Positions 37,987 to 47,758 of a DNA stretch of 64,000 nt are shown here, piece by piece; position 1 is the first letter of the stretch, and every line of letters starts with the position of its first letter. A model generated the notes under the pieces. It saw only the letters and a program-made list of their open reading frames with translations, ran no database searches and was not told where the DNA came from. The stretch comes from Pseudomonas putida (GTDB taxonomy: Bacteria; Pseudomonadota; Gammaproteobacteria; Pseudomonadales; Pseudomonadaceae): assembly GCF_025905425.1 (NCBI RefSeq), contig NZ_CP109603.1:1090001-1154000 (forward strand), written 5' to 3'. A program made the position numbers and the translations under genes.

Positions 37987-39642
37987 TCAGAACGTACGCT
38001 GGATCGAGAAGGCGACGAAGTCTCGGTCCTTGAGGGTCTGCTTGAAGGTGTAGGCATTGTTCTGGTCGATGATCGGGCCGCCATCACCGAAGAAATTGGT
38101 GTAGCTGAGCGAGGCGTACCAGGTCTTCTGGTAGTCGGCTTTCAGCGCCAGGGTGATGTCGCCGCCATGTTCAGGTGCGAATGCCTGCGGGGTGACCGAA
38201 GAGCGGCCATAGGGCGTGTAACCGACGGTGATCGGCAGTTGCACATCCACCCCCGGAAGCACCTGGAAGTACTGCGGTTCGAAGGTGAAGCGCAGCGAAT
38301 AGGCATCGCGGGTGGTGTTGGGGTCGAGTTGGTCGGCGTTTTTCTTGATGCTCAAGCGGCGATTGAACGCCAGCTCACCGGCCAGGGAGGCGCCATCCCA
38401 CAGCGCGTTGCCGCCGAAGACGTTGATCATCGACACCTGCGCGTGCAGCGAGTTGCCCACCGGATAGGCCGCATGGCTGTCGTTGTCGGCGCCCATGCCG
38501 GCAATTACCACGCCGCCAGTGGGGGCGAGCGGGGTATCGACCCGCATCGACACTTCACCGGCCACGTTGGCCTCGCCCACCAGGGTGCTGAAGCTTGCGC
38601 CGAACACTTTCACGTCTTCGGCGTAGACGTTGACGTAGCTGTCGTCGTTGCCCGGTATCAGTGCGGCAGGGCGGAAGTAGAAGATCGGGGTCTTCTCGTG
38701 GTACTTGGCCGCATACAGGCCAAATTCCCAGTCGTCGAGGCTGAACTTGAACTGTGCGCCGAACTGCCCCGAGTCCTTGGCGTTGATGCTGGCCCCGCGG
38801 GTTAGGCGGCCGGTGGGGAAGTACACGCTCTCGGCACCGTCGCCGACGAAGTCACCGGCACTGAAGTAGCTACCCGAGCCCGGCAGGCGAGTCTTGTTCC
38901 ACTCGAACTGGTAGTAGGCGCCAACACTGATGGTATCGGTGAGTTGCCAGTTGCCCGAGACCTGTTTTGTCGGCAGCAGAATTTCCTTGAATTGCGAGCC
39001 AGGCACCGACTGCAGTTTGACCAGGTCGACCGTGGACTGTGCATTGGCAATGCCGTTAGCGCCGAAGAACAGGCTCTCGCCATAGATCTGGGTGAACTGG
39101 CCCAATCGTCCCGAGAGGCGTGTGTTGCCGATATCGCGGGCGCCGTACACGAATGCATCGAGTAATTCGCCTTTGCGCCCGTGCAGCTTGCGGGTGTCAT
39201 CGGTGAAGTGGTCGTTACGCACCGACAGCGCGTTCGCCGTGGCGGCGGAGTCGTTGTCATTGCTGTCGTTGTACACCGAGTCGTACCAGGCCGCGCCGCT
39301 CAGACGAGCGCCCACGTCCTTGTAACGAATGTCCAGTTCCGATAGCAAATCGATGCGGTTGGAGATGAGGCCGCTGCTGAAGTTGCGGTCACCATCGTCG
39401 ACGTTGGGATTGGGCACTGACGTTCCTGGCCCGGCCGCGACATTGTCGTCACGACCGTTGAGCCGGAAGGCATTGCTGTACTTGAGGGTGTTGTCCCAAC
39501 GGGTGGTGAGTTCGGGAATACCTGTCTCGAACTGGAACGCCGAGGCGTTGAACGAACTGCACAAGGCCAGGGCGGCGCCCATGGAACCGGTCAAACGGTT
39601 GAGGCGCACCGGGCGGCCGGGGCGGCAATGCGGCATTTTCAT
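37987..39642 (-). CDS. DUF1302 outer-membrane protein
   Basis: A 551-aa protein with signal sequence (TGSMGAALALCSSFNASA) followed by FQFETGIPELTTRWDNTLKYSNAFRL, the DUF1302 opening. Many amphipathic strands and a terminal SIQRTF indicate a beta-barrel of the outer membrane. It heads the minus-strand operon DUF1302-DUF1329-YCF48-RND (gaps 26 and 65 bp, then overlap). Probably the outer-membrane channel of this set. AGAGG precedes the ATG. Confidence 0.88.
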   Translation of the reverse strand: MKMPHCRPGRPVRLNRLTGSMGAALALCSSFNASAFQFETGIPELTTRWDNTLKYSNAFRLNGRDDNVAAGPGTSVPNPNVDDGDRNFSSGLISNRIDLLSELDIRYKDVGARLSGAAWYDSVYNDSNDNDSAATANALSVRNDHFTDDTRKLHGRKGELLDAFVYGARDIGNTRLSGRLGQFTQIYGESLFFGANGIANAQSTVDLVKLQSVPGSQFKEILLPTKQVSGNWQLTDTISVGAYYQFEWNKTRLPGSGSYFSAGDFVGDGAESVYFPTGRLTRGASINAKDSGQFGAQFKFSLDDWEFGLYAAKYHEKTPIFYFRPAALIPGNDDSYVNVYAEDVKVFGASFSTLVGEANVAGEVSMRVDTPLAPTGGVVIAGMGADNDSHAAYPVGNSLHAQVSMINVFGGNALWDGASLAGELAFNRRLSIKKNADQLDPNTTRDAYSLRFTFEPQYFQVLPGVDVQLPITVGYTPYGRSSVTPQAFAPEHGGDITLALKADYQKTWYASLSYTNFFGDGGPIIDQNNAYTFKQTLKDRDFVAFSIQRTF

Positions 39643-39748
39643 GGAAACCTCTTCTGCTTTTTATTGTTGTTGGCGCGAATCGATTTACGGCAGTGGCGGC
39701 GCTAGGCAGCAGTGATCAGGTGATACTCCTGAGGGCAAGTGAGGGGGG

Positions 39749-40168
39749 TTAAACGGTTCCAGGCGCTGTCGCCAGGCTGGCGATGCCGGCATTGGCGATC
39801 TGGGCATCGAACTCGGCTTTCACACCGCTGGCGGCGATCGCGCCTACCACATCGCCCTCAATGACCACCGGCACCCCGCCGGCCATCGCGACGATGCCGA
39901 GCAGGGTGTTCACGCCCAGATGGCCGGCGTTGATCATTTCGGCGAAGAAGCGTGTAGGGCGGCGAGTCAGGGCTGAGCAGCGGGCCTTGTCTATTGCGAG
40001 CTGCGTCGAAGAGGCTGAAGCGCCTTGCAGACGTCGGAAGGCGAGCAGGTGCCCACCGTCATCCACCACGGCGATCGACACCGCCCAGTCATTGCGTTGT
40101 GCTTCCTGCTCGGCAGCGTCCAGCAGCGTTTCCGCTTGATGGCGATCCAGTACGGCTTTGACGGGCAT
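39749..40168 (-). CDS. GlcG/HbpS family protein
   Basis: A 139-aa protein of the GlcG (PF03928) family: SIAVVDDGGHLLAFRRLQGA and MAGGVPVVIEGDVVGAIAASG are the conserved segments. Start at ATG 40168 with GGAG eight bases upstream. Members are found in catabolic operons and some bind haem or cofactors; the reaction is undefined. It shares a divergent regulatory region with the chemoreceptor gene. Confidence 0.85.
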   Translation of the reverse strand: MPVKAVLDRHQAETLLDAAEQEAQRNDWAVSIAVVDDGGHLLAFRRLQGASASSTQLAIDKARCSALTRRPTRFFAEMINAGHLGVNTLLGIVAMAGGVPVVIEGDVVGAIAASGVKAEFDAQIANAGIASLATAPGTV

Positions 40169-40255
40169 GAGCGTCACTCCTGGAGACTGGCGGGGCGAAC
40201 AAGGATTGAATTTTTGTTTTGTGCGTGATTCATTTCATTATGCCTCAAAAATCAC

Positions 40256-40267
40256 TTTGTGCACAAA
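40256..40267. promoter_or_regulatory. Palindrome TTTGTGCACAAA, candidate GntR operator
   Basis: A perfect 12-bp palindrome in the divergent region between the GlcG and chemoreceptor genes, with a half-similar TTTTGTGCGTGA at 40217. Related sites lie before the GntR gene and in the 47.65-kb divergent region. Confidence 0.55.
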
Positions 40268-40362
40268 AACTAAATCTGTACTTTTTTAAAGTCAAGAAAA
40301 AAGCACGCCCCTGCCGATGCCCACGATGCGCGGCATCCGTACCATCTGCCGAGAACCCCCCA

Positions 40363-42306
40363 ATGCGAGCGACTCAACCCTCCACTCCACGTCGTCCTCT
40401 TTCCATCAACGCCCTGCTGGTCACGGGATTCAGCCTGCTCTGCGGCCTCACCGTTGTCCTAGCCGGCACGGCGACTTTGACCTTGCGCACGGTATTGGAG
40501 GGCGAGGCGCGCTTGATCGGCGTGAGTGATTTGCACGTCGCTGTGCTGCTAACCCGAGTTGCGGAAAAGACCTATCGCACTAACCCCGACAGTACGGCCA
40601 CGGCCAACGTGGAGCAGGGAATGCAGGATGTGACCCAGGCTTTGTCGCGTGATTTGGTGGATGACGCTGATGTGCTTCAGCCAAGCCGGGACTACACCTC
40701 GCAGTTCCGTGCCTTCAGCATCGCTCGGCAACGTGCGGCCGCCGCCCAGGGGGTGATGGCGACACGTGCCGAAGACGCACGGGTCGGCTTCGAAGCGGTG
40801 CAGCAAGACTTGCTGGAGGCGCTGGGGCAGGAATTGGCGGGCGGCCAGGCCAGCCTGGAATTGGTCAACATGGCTGATAGCGCGATGGCGTTGATGCGCA
40901 AATTGATGGCCGTGCGTGGGAGCGAATGGGCCTATGTCGCCGCCCCGGGAGAGGCACGCCATGACCAGTGGAAATTGCAGATGAACGACCTGCAATCGTC
41001 CACTCAGGCTGTGGCGGCTGGTGCTGGCGGTGTGCAGAAGGAAACCCTCGAGGCAGCGTTGGTGTCGCTTTCGGACTATCGTCAGGCATTCGACGAGTTC
41101 CGCTTGCTGGCCGAGCAAAGCCGTCTCGGTGAACAGCGCATGGATGATATTGCTGGGCAGATGCTGAGTGCGTTCGAGGCCCGGCAGACGCATTTGGTGG
41201 CGGGGCAGCATCAATTGCAGCGGGAAGCGTACGTTGGCCTAGCCGCGATGACGGTGTTGGCGTTGCTGTTGGGCGCGGGCGCGGCAGTGCTGATCCGCCG
41301 AAGCATCGTTGCGCCGCTGCGCTACACCGCTGCGGTGGCTACCGATGTCGCCGCCGGCACCCTGGGGCGAAGCGTCGATGTACGCCGAGGGGACGAGCTT
41401 GGGCAGGTGCTACAGGCCATGCAGGATATGTCGCGTAGCCTGCATGGCATCCTCTCGCGCATTGATGCTGGTAGTCAGCAATTGAGCCAGGCCAGCGACT
41501 GCTTGCTGCAGGTGAGTGAACAGGCTAGCCAGTCGGCCCGCGTGCAGTCGCTTGAGGCCGGGGGGACAGCAGAGGCGATGCAACAGGTGAATGCCAGCCT
41601 AGAGCGGGTTGTCCTGCACACCCAAAGCACCTTGCAGTCGGCGCAGGCGGCCCGCAGCGGCTACGAAGCCGGGGAGCGGGATGTCCAAGCGGTCGCCGTC
41701 CAAACCCGACAACTGACGGTGAAGATGGACAGTGCGACCCAGGCCATGCAGCGTCTGGAAGCCGAAAGCCTGCGTATTGGTACGGTACTCGAAGTGATCC
41801 ATACCCTGGCCGCACAGACCAACCTGCTGGCGCTGAATGCAGCCATCGAAGCGGCGCGGGCGGGAGAGCAAGGGCGTGGCTTCTCGGTGGTGGCTGACGA
41901 AGTGCGACACCTGGCCAACCGTACCCAGGAGGCGGCTGCGCAAATCGGTACGCTGACCGAGTCTTTGCAATGCCAGACGCAGGATGCGGTCATCGGAATC
42001 GCGGATGCCCGAGACCAGGCCGTGTTCGCTCAGCAGTTGTCGGCAGATGCCAGTGCTGCACTGGCACAGGTTGCGCAGCAGCTGGCGATCATGCACGGGC
42101 TAAACCAGCAGATCGCTGCTGCGACCGAGGAGCAATGCCAAATTGCCCAAGTGGTTGGCAGGAGCATGCTGAATGTGCGCGAAACGGCGCAACAGAATGA
42201 AATCAGCAACGACCAGATGGCTGCCGCCAGCCGTGACATGCAACGCCTCGGCGAAGAGATACGCAGTATTCTCGGGTACTTCAGGCTCGATCAGCGGACA
42301 GACTGA
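40363..42306 (+). CDS. Methyl-accepting chemotaxis protein
   Basis: A 647-aa chemoreceptor. An N-terminal TM helix ([25 protein letters not shown]) is followed by about 250 periplasmic residues of helical sensor, of the size of the HBM (helical bimodular) type, a second TM ([18 protein letters not shown]), HAMP, and the signalling hairpin [38 protein letters not shown]. The start at ATG 40363 has only a weak GAGAA. Placed inside the catabolic island, it probably senses the island's substrate or an organic-acid intermediate. Confidence 0.9.
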   Translation: MRATQPSTPRRPLSINALLVTGFSLLCGLTVVLAGTATLTLRTVLEGEARLIGVSDLHVAVLLTRVAEKTYRTNPDSTATANVEQGMQDVTQALSRDLVDDADVLQPSRDYTSQFRAFSIARQRAAAAQGVMATRAEDARVGFEAVQQDLLEALGQELAGGQASLELVNMADSAMALMRKLMAVRGSEWAYVAAPGEARHDQWKLQMNDLQSSTQAVAAGAGGVQKETLEAALVSLSDYRQAFDEFRLLAEQSRLGEQRMDDIAGQMLSAFEARQTHLVAGQHQLQREAYVGLAAMTVLALLLGAGAAVLIRRSIVAPLRYTAAVATDVAAGTLGRSVDVRRGDELGQVLQAMQDMSRSLHGILSRIDAGSQQLSQASDCLLQVSEQASQSARVQSLEAGGTAEAMQQVNASLERVVLHTQSTLQSAQAARSGYEAGERDVQAVAVQTRQLTVKMDSATQAMQRLEAESLRIGTVLEVIHTLAAQTNLLALNAAIEAARAGEQGRGFSVVADEVRHLANRTQEAAAQIGTLTESLQCQTQDAVIGIADARDQAVFAQQLSADASAALAQVAQQLAIMHGLNQQIAAATEEQCQIAQVVGRSMLNVRETAQQNEISNDQMAAASRDMQRLGEEIRSILGYFRLDQRTD

Positions 42307-42308
42307 AA

Positions 42309-42337
42309 TTGCACAAAGATATTTTTGCGCATAAAAT
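42309..42337. promoter_or_regulatory. Candidate GntR autoregulatory operator
   Basis: TTGCACAAAG and TTTTGCGCATAAAA lie next to each other 34 bp before the GntR start. The second matches TTTTGTGCATAAAA at 47655-47668 except for one base. Confidence 0.5.
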
Positions 42338-42370
42338 CCTGAATAGTGCAACATTCATTGGACCTTACAC

Positions 42371-43057
42371 ATGCTTAGCAATCACAGCGGATCATTGATC
42401 GAGATCGCACTCCAGCAGATGAAAAAGTCGATCATCTGTTGCGAACTGGCACCTGGGGAAAAACTCAAGGTGGCCGAGCTGTCCAAGGCCTATGGCCTGA
42501 GCAGCTCACCGATTCGTGAGGCGCTCAACCGTCTGGCCCAGGAGGGCATCGTCGATGCCAACGAGAACAAAGGTTTTCGGGTCGCTGAATTGACGGTCAA
42601 GGATTTCGAGGAAATCACTCACTTGCGCAGCCTGCTGGAGCGCGAGGCGTTGGCTGACGCCATCGCTCACGGCGACGATGCCTGGGAGGCTGATGTGCTG
42701 GGGGCTTATCATCGCCTGTGCCTGGTCGAGAAGAAGTTGGGCAGCCTGCCAGTGGCGCTGAATGACGATTGGTCCGAGCGGCACAAGGCGTTTCACTTTG
42801 CCTTGTTCTCTGCGTGCCGGTCCTCGTTATTGTTGCGCACCATCGACTCGCTGTTCGATCGTGCCGAGCGTTATCGTCGTTTCTCGGCCCAGCGTCGCAC
42901 CGTCGAGCGTCACAAGAACGACGAGCATAAGCAGTTGATGGACGCGGTGTTGGCCCGTGAAAGTGAAAAGGCGCTCAATCTGTTGGGGCGTCATATCGGT
43001 GAGACCCTGGCGCGGGTTACCGATGCAGTGCTGGGGCAGCACTCCACGCTGCAGTGA
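42371..43057 (+). CDS. GntR-family regulator (FadR/FCD subgroup)
   Basis: A 228-aa regulator with an N-terminal winged HTH (LKVAELSKAYGLSSSPIREALNRLAQEGIVDANENKGFRVAEL) and a C-terminal all-helical FCD ligand domain whose metal ligands fit DW...H and the later H (RHIGETLARV). FCD regulators usually repress catabolic genes until an organic acid binds. It sits centrally in the island, and TTTTGTGCATAAAA-like sites occur at its own promoter and at two divergent promoters. Confidence 0.9.
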   Translation: MLSNHSGSLIEIALQQMKKSIICCELAPGEKLKVAELSKAYGLSSSPIREALNRLAQEGIVDANENKGFRVAELTVKDFEEITHLRSLLEREALADAIAHGDDAWEADVLGAYHRLCLVEKKLGSLPVALNDDWSERHKAFHFALFSACRSSLLLRTIDSLFDRAERYRRFSAQRRTVERHKNDEHKQLMDAVLARESEKALNLLGRHIGETLARVTDAVLGQHSTLQ

Positions 43058-43115
43058 CAAGCTGTCAGCCAGAGGGGGCTCCGTGCAGGTCGTGGCTGCG
43101 CGGGGCCCCCTTGCT

Positions 43116-44678
43116 TCAGGCGTCTAACGCTGCGCGCAGGCGTTGCACCAGTGCCAGGGCCTGCTCGGTATCGACCGCTGTGCCGTAGACGTAATGGTCT
43201 GGTCGTACCAGAACTACGCTGCAGTCGCGCTCGCGCATCCATGTACCCAGTACATCGTCCTGTTCGTTGTAGTGATGGCTGGGGACATCGTTGGTGGCGG
43301 GTGCTTGCGAAAGTTGGATGACGCTCACTGGCAGCGGAGCACACGCTTGCTGAAGCGAGTCGAGCAGGTCCGAATCGATCGGTTCGGCGCCAAGCACTAG
43401 ACGCAGTGTCTGTCCGGTGAATCGGTCGAGCAGGTCCGTTTCTCCGTTTGCATTGCGCACCCTTGGCTGCGGGAACAGTTCGCCTGCGCCTACCGAGGTA
43501 TCGATAAGGCCGCCACTTAAGCCTGGAATCAGCGATTGCCGCGTCACGGTCCCGTTCGGGCGCAGGCGCAATTGCTCTTCCAGGCGTTGATCGCGCTCGG
43601 CGGCACGTTGGGCATCCCGCTCGCAGATAGTCTGACCGAACGTCTTGGCCACCTCCGTCGTGCGTCTTACATGGGGCGCGCGTTCGACCTCATAACTGTC
43701 GAGAATGGACGGCGACGCCAGTTGGCGCTGGACCAAGGCAAGTTTCCAGATCAGGTTCATGGCGTCGCGAATGCCTTGGCACATGCCTTGGGCGAGGAAA
43801 GGCGGGGTCATGTGCGCCGCATCACCGAGGAAGAATGTTTGCGCGTATCGCCAGCGCTGGAGGATCAGGGCGTGGAAGCGGTAGCTCGAAGCGCGCCAGA
43901 TGTCGTAGTCACCCGCCGGTAGCCAGCGCGAGATCAGCCGCTGGATCGACTCCGGTCTGGCGATCTCGGCTGGGGATTCGTCCGGGTTGATCATGAACTC
44001 CCAGCGGCGGTGCCGCCCGGGTCCGACCACGAAGGTGCAGGGGCGCTCGACTTCGCAATACTGAATATTGGTTTCGGGTAAGTCGGCGCCGGCACCATCC
44101 TTGAGTGTCACATCCACTACCAGCCAGGGCTCGTCGAAAGCCAGGTCATCCATTGGCAGTTCCAGTCGGGTACGGATGGGGCTGGTACCGCCATCGCAGG
44201 CCAGTATGTATTGCGCGCTGCAAAGGCGCTCGCGACCGTCCCGATCACGGAGGCGCACCTGGCTTGGTGAGCCATGCTCGATCTCGAGCACTTCACAACC
44301 TAGTTGTACCTCGACGCTGTTGAAGTCTTCGATACGTGCGCGCAGAGCTCGCTCCACTGGCGGCTGGGAGAACACGTAGTTGGGCGACCAGCCCAGCAGG
44401 TAGGGTGGCTTGGCTGCGTCGATGCGCTTGATCAGGCGCGCGCCGCTGCTTAGGTAGTGCGAGGCGCGGTATGGCATGACATGGCTGGCAATCCTGTCGG
44501 CCAGGCCGATGTTGTCGAAGGCGCGCATGACCTCGTGGTCCAGACCCATAGCCCGGGGGTTCTCGTAGATACCTTCAGCCTTGTCCAAAGCGAGGGTCTT
44601 CAACCCCCAGAGGCCGGCCAGGTTGGCCGCCGTAGCGCCTACCGGGCCCATGCCGACGATGATCAGATCGTAAACCAT
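43116..44678 (-). CDS. FAD-dependent aromatic monooxygenase (MhpA/PheA type)
   Basis: A 520-aa group A flavoprotein hydroxylase (PF01494). It has the FAD-binding GMGPVGATAANLAG at the N-terminus, the DG motif in YILACDGGTSPIR, the GD motif in FFLGDAAHMTPPFLAQGMCQGIRD, and a C-terminal thioredoxin-like extension, as in MhpA. Such enzymes hydroxylate phenolic rings with NAD(P)H and oxygen. ATG 44678 has GGTGG eight bases upstream. It is the last gene of the FAH-VOC-ALDH-monooxygenase operon. Confidence 0.87.
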   Translation of the reverse strand: MVYDLIIVGMGPVGATAANLAGLWGLKTLALDKAEGIYENPRAMGLDHEVMRAFDNIGLADRIASHVMPYRASHYLSSGARLIKRIDAAKPPYLLGWSPNYVFSQPPVERALRARIEDFNSVEVQLGCEVLEIEHGSPSQVRLRDRDGRERLCSAQYILACDGGTSPIRTRLELPMDDLAFDEPWLVVDVTLKDGAGADLPETNIQYCEVERPCTFVVGPGRHRRWEFMINPDESPAEIARPESIQRLISRWLPAGDYDIWRASSYRFHALILQRWRYAQTFFLGDAAHMTPPFLAQGMCQGIRDAMNLIWKLALVQRQLASPSILDSYEVERAPHVRRTTEVAKTFGQTICERDAQRAAERDQRLEEQLRLRPNGTVTRQSLIPGLSGGLIDTSVGAGELFPQPRVRNANGETDLLDRFTGQTLRLVLGAEPIDSDLLDSLQQACAPLPVSVIQLSQAPATNDVPSHHYNEQDDVLGTWMRERDCSVVLVRPDHYVYGTAVDTEQALALVQRLRAALDA

Positions 44679-44707
44679 TGTGTGTTCCACCTTTATTGTT
44701 GTGGGTT

Positions 44708-46138
44708 TCAGGCCTGGGTGTAGGCTGTCTTGACCGTGGTGAAGAACTCGGCGGCGTAGCTACCTTGCTCGCGCGGGCCATGGCTGGAGCCTTTGCAGCC
44801 GCCGAAGGGCACGTGATAGTCGACGCCAGCTGTTGGCGTGTTGACCATGACCATGCCGCTTTGCATGTGTTGCTTGAAGTGGCTGGCGTGCTTGAGCGAG
44901 GTGGTGCAGATACCCGCCGACAGGCCGAACGGGCTGTCGTTGGCCAGAGCCAGTGCGTGCTCGTAGTTGTCGGCGGGGATGACGCAGGCCACCGGACCAA
45001 AGATTTCCTCGCGGGCGATGCGCATCTCGGCGCTGGCGTCGACGAACAGGGCAGGGCTCATGAAGTGACCGGCGGTGTCGCGTTGCAGCCGCTCCCCGCC
45101 ATATATCAAGCGCGCCCCTTCCTGGCAGCCAGTCGCCACGTAATCGAGGTTTTGTTCCAGTTGCGCAGCCTCGGCCACCGGGCCTATCTGACTGTCCGCG
45201 TGCAGGGCATGGCCGATTCGCAGATGATTCAAACGCTCGACCAGCGCTGCAGTGAATGCGGGGTAGATGGCTTTTTCGACGATCAACCGCGACGACGCCG
45301 TGCAGCGCTGGCCGGTGGAGTAATACGCACCTTGAATAGCGCACTGCACTGCCTGATCCAGATCGGCATCGGCCATGACCAGCAGTGGGTTCTTGCCACC
45401 CATTTCCAGTTGCAACTTGGCGAAACGAGCGCCGGCGGTCTGCATCAGCAGACGACCGGTGTCCACCGAGCCGGTAAAGCTGATGGCATTGACCAGCGGG
45501 TTCTCCAGCAGAGCCTGGCCGACTACGCTGCCACGCCCCATCAGCAGGTTGAAGCTGCCGTCGGGAAGACCGGCGCGGCTGATGATTTCACCGAGTGCCC
45601 AGGCACTACCCGGTACCAGATCAGCGGGCTTGAACAGAACGCTGTTGCCGTACGCCAGGGCCGGAGCGATCTTCCAGGCGGGGATCGCCATGGGAAAGTT
45701 CCACGGCGTGATGATGCCTACGACGCCCACCGGCTGGCGGCGTATGTCCACTTCGATGCCGGGGCGTGTGGACGCCAGGTGTTCACCGCGGATGCGTAAC
45801 GCCTCCCCGGCGAAGTACTTGAAGATCTGCCCGGCGCGCGTCACTTCCGCGATGCCCTCTGAGCGCACCTTGCCTTCTTCGCGAGACAGCAGATGGCCGA
45901 GTTCTTCGCGTCGTGCGAGCAATTCGCTGCCGATGAAATCCAGTGCATCGGCGCGTTGCTGTGGTGTGCATGCGGCCCAGCGCGGTTGTGCCTGCTGGGC
46001 GGCTGCAATAGCCACCAGTGTGTCGTCACGGCTCGCCTGAGCGTACAGGCCGACCGTGTCGTCGAGGTCTGAGGGGTTAACGTTTTCACGTACCCCGCTA
46101 CCCGTGTACCACTGTCCTGCAATCAGATTCTTGTGCAT
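44708..46138 (-). CDS. Aldehyde dehydrogenase (ketoglutarate-semialdehyde type)
   Basis: A 476-aa NAD(P)-dependent enzyme. ITPWNFPMAIPAWKIAPAL, the catalytic Glu in LEMGGKNP and the nucleophile Cys in GQRCTASSR are present. The end NTPTAGVDYHVPFGGCKGSS and FFTTVKTAY resembles 2-oxoglutarate-semialdehyde dehydrogenases. Start at ATG 46138 behind AAGAG; the frame runs further upstream only as overlap with the VOC gene. It should oxidise an aldehyde intermediate of the pathway. Confidence 0.88.
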   Translation of the reverse strand: MHKNLIAGQWYTGSGVRENVNPSDLDDTVGLYAQASRDDTLVAIAAAQQAQPRWAACTPQQRADALDFIGSELLARREELGHLLSREEGKVRSEGIAEVTRAGQIFKYFAGEALRIRGEHLASTRPGIEVDIRRQPVGVVGIITPWNFPMAIPAWKIAPALAYGNSVLFKPADLVPGSAWALGEIISRAGLPDGSFNLLMGRGSVVGQALLENPLVNAISFTGSVDTGRLLMQTAGARFAKLQLEMGGKNPLLVMADADLDQAVQCAIQGAYYSTGQRCTASSRLIVEKAIYPAFTAALVERLNHLRIGHALHADSQIGPVAEAAQLEQNLDYVATGCQEGARLIYGGERLQRDTAGHFMSPALFVDASAEMRIAREEIFGPVACVIPADNYEHALALANDSPFGLSAGICTTSLKHASHFKQHMQSGMVMVNTPTAGVDYHVPFGGCKGSSHGPREQGSYAAEFFTTVKTAYTQA

Positions 46139-46194
46139 GGCGTGACTCTTGACCCATGAGTGAGCGACCTGCCGGAGCAGGTCGCGCCAGGTGA

Positions 46195-46752
46195 CTACCA
46201 GCGGGTGCGCTGTTCGGCGATTCGCTCGGCGATCGAGGCCATCCACTGCTCACGGGTAAGGAAGCCTGGGCGCCGCTGGCACATGGCCAAGGTTTGGGTC
46301 TTGATCTGGTCGGCATCTTGCTCCAGGTCTAGCGGTTCGCGGCAAGGCTGGCTGGTGTACCAGGGCGCGTCGACATACATCTCGATCGGATTGCCTTCGG
46401 GGTCCTTGAAGTACATGGACCAGGCATTGCCGTGGTCGACCTGATCGATTGGCCCGATGCCATTGGCCTTTGCGAACTGGTAGTAACGTTGCAGGTCTTC
46501 GAGCGTGTCCAGCAGGAACGACAATTGATTAATCGGGTTGAAGGGCAGATCCACCGGTTTGCCATCGAACAGCACGAGTTGATGGTGCACTTCGGGGTTC
46601 TGGGTCATGAAGAACAGGCGGTGGCCGGTAGAGGCGACACCCTTGTCACTGACGATGAAGCCCAGCTTGCTGCAGTAGAACTCGACCATGTTGTCCAGGT
46701 CTGCGCAGAAGGTACCGGTATGGGTGAAGTTGATGCGCGGTAAGGTGTTCAT
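46195..46752 (-). CDS. VOC-superfamily protein (glyoxalase/dioxygenase fold)
   Basis: A 185-aa protein starting INFTHTGTFCADLDNMVEFYCSKLGF, a typical VOC opening. The metal ligands fit HTG, HHQLVLF and the Glu of PEGNPIEMYVD. Extradiol dioxygenases of this superfamily use the same H-H-E set, but the protein is shorter than classical two-domain ones (about 300 aa), so ring cleavage is possible but not certain. GAGGGG precedes the ATG. Second gene of the operon. Confidence 0.83.
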   Translation of the reverse strand: MNTLPRINFTHTGTFCADLDNMVEFYCSKLGFIVSDKGVASTGHRLFFMTQNPEVHHQLVLFDGKPVDLPFNPINQLSFLLDTLEDLQRYYQFAKANGIGPIDQVDHGNAWSMYFKDPEGNPIEMYVDAPWYTSQPCREPLDLEQDADQIKTQTLAMCQRRPGFLTREQWMASIAERIAEQRTRW

Positions 46753-46787
46753 TGAAATTCCCCTCTTATTGTAATTGTCGGCGCGTT

Positions 46788-47639
46788 TCAGGTTTCGTCG
46801 GCTACTGGGTTTGACAGAGTACCGATCTGCGAAATGACCACCTCGAACACATCACCTGGGCGTAAGAACACCGGCGGCGTGCGTTTGAAACCGATGCCGC
46901 TGGGGGTTCCGGTTGCGAGGATGTCACCCGGGTTCCAGGTCAGAGCCTTGGAGACATAGGCGATCAGGTTGGGGATATCGAACGCCAGTTCGGCGAGTGA
47001 ACCTTCCTGCATTTGTTCACCGTTGAGAATGCCGTGAACCTGCAGTTGGCGATAGTCGGCAATCTCGTCGGCGGTCACCAGCCACGGGCCAAGGGCGCCG
47101 GTGCTGCGGAAGGTTTTGCCCATGCCGTACTGGTGTGTGTGGAACTGCCAGTCGCGCACGCTGGCGTCGTTGAAACAGGTGTAGCCAGCAACATGTTGCA
47201 TGGCGTCCTCGGGTGCAATGTGTGCGCCCCCTTTTCCGATCACCACCGCCAGCTCCGCCTCGAAGTCGAACTCTTCAGAGACCTTGGGGCGTAACAGCGG
47301 CTCGCCGTGGGCCAGCAGTGTCTCGGCAAAGCGCTGGAAGATCACTGGGTGCTCGCCGACCTTGCGACCGGCTTCTGCGGCATGCGCGACATAGTTGATG
47401 CCCACGCAAATGATCTTCCCAGGCGCGGGGATCACCGGCTCCAGCTGCACGGCACTTAGCGGATAGTCCGCAACGGCGCTCGCAACATGTTCGCGCGCCT
47501 GGGCCAGCAGCTTGTCATCGGCCAGCAGCGTTGCCAGGTCGTGGATACCTCTGAAATGCGCGGTCAGCTCTATGACATGCTCGTCCACCACCGCCCCGAA
47601 GTGGGGCTGGTGGTTGTATCGATAGGAGATCAGTTTCAT
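46788..47639 (-). CDS. Fumarylacetoacetate hydrolase-family protein
   Basis: A 283-aa protein with ICVGINYVAHAAEAGRKVGEHPVIFQRF, the metal-binding EFDFEAELAVVIGKGG and FRSTGALGPWLVTADEI, all FAH-family signatures. Members hydrolyse C-C bonds of acylpyruvates or act as hydratases/decarboxylases in meta-cleavage routes. ATG 47639 has GGAAG upstream; longer frames run into the divergent promoter. It heads the minus operon FAH-VOC-ALDH-monooxygenase. Confidence 0.9.
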   Translation of the reverse strand: MKLISYRYNHQPHFGAVVDEHVIELTAHFRGIHDLATLLADDKLLAQAREHVASAVADYPLSAVQLEPVIPAPGKIICVGINYVAHAAEAGRKVGEHPVIFQRFAETLLAHGEPLLRPKVSEEFDFEAELAVVIGKGGAHIAPEDAMQHVAGYTCFNDASVRDWQFHTHQYGMGKTFRSTGALGPWLVTADEIADYRQLQVHGILNGEQMQEGSLAELAFDIPNLIAYVSKALTWNPGDILATGTPSGIGFKRTPPVFLRPGDVFEVVISQIGTLSNPVADET

Positions 47640-47654
47640 CGGTAGTGCTTCCTT

Positions 47655-47668
47655 TTTTGTGCATAAAA
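47655..47668. promoter_or_regulatory. TTTTGTGCATAAAA, candidate GntR operator
   Basis: A near-palindromic 14-mer in the 119-bp divergent region between the FAH and AA_synth genes, next to a second TTGCACCATACAT-like sequence. It matches the sites at 40256 and 42323. Confidence 0.55.
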
Positions 47669-47758
47669 CATAATTTCTTGCACCATACATCAGAAAATGC
47701 ATACTGTGGAAGTCCGCTCAGCAACTTCTTCCCGGCGGGCCTCTTTCGGAGATCGAGC

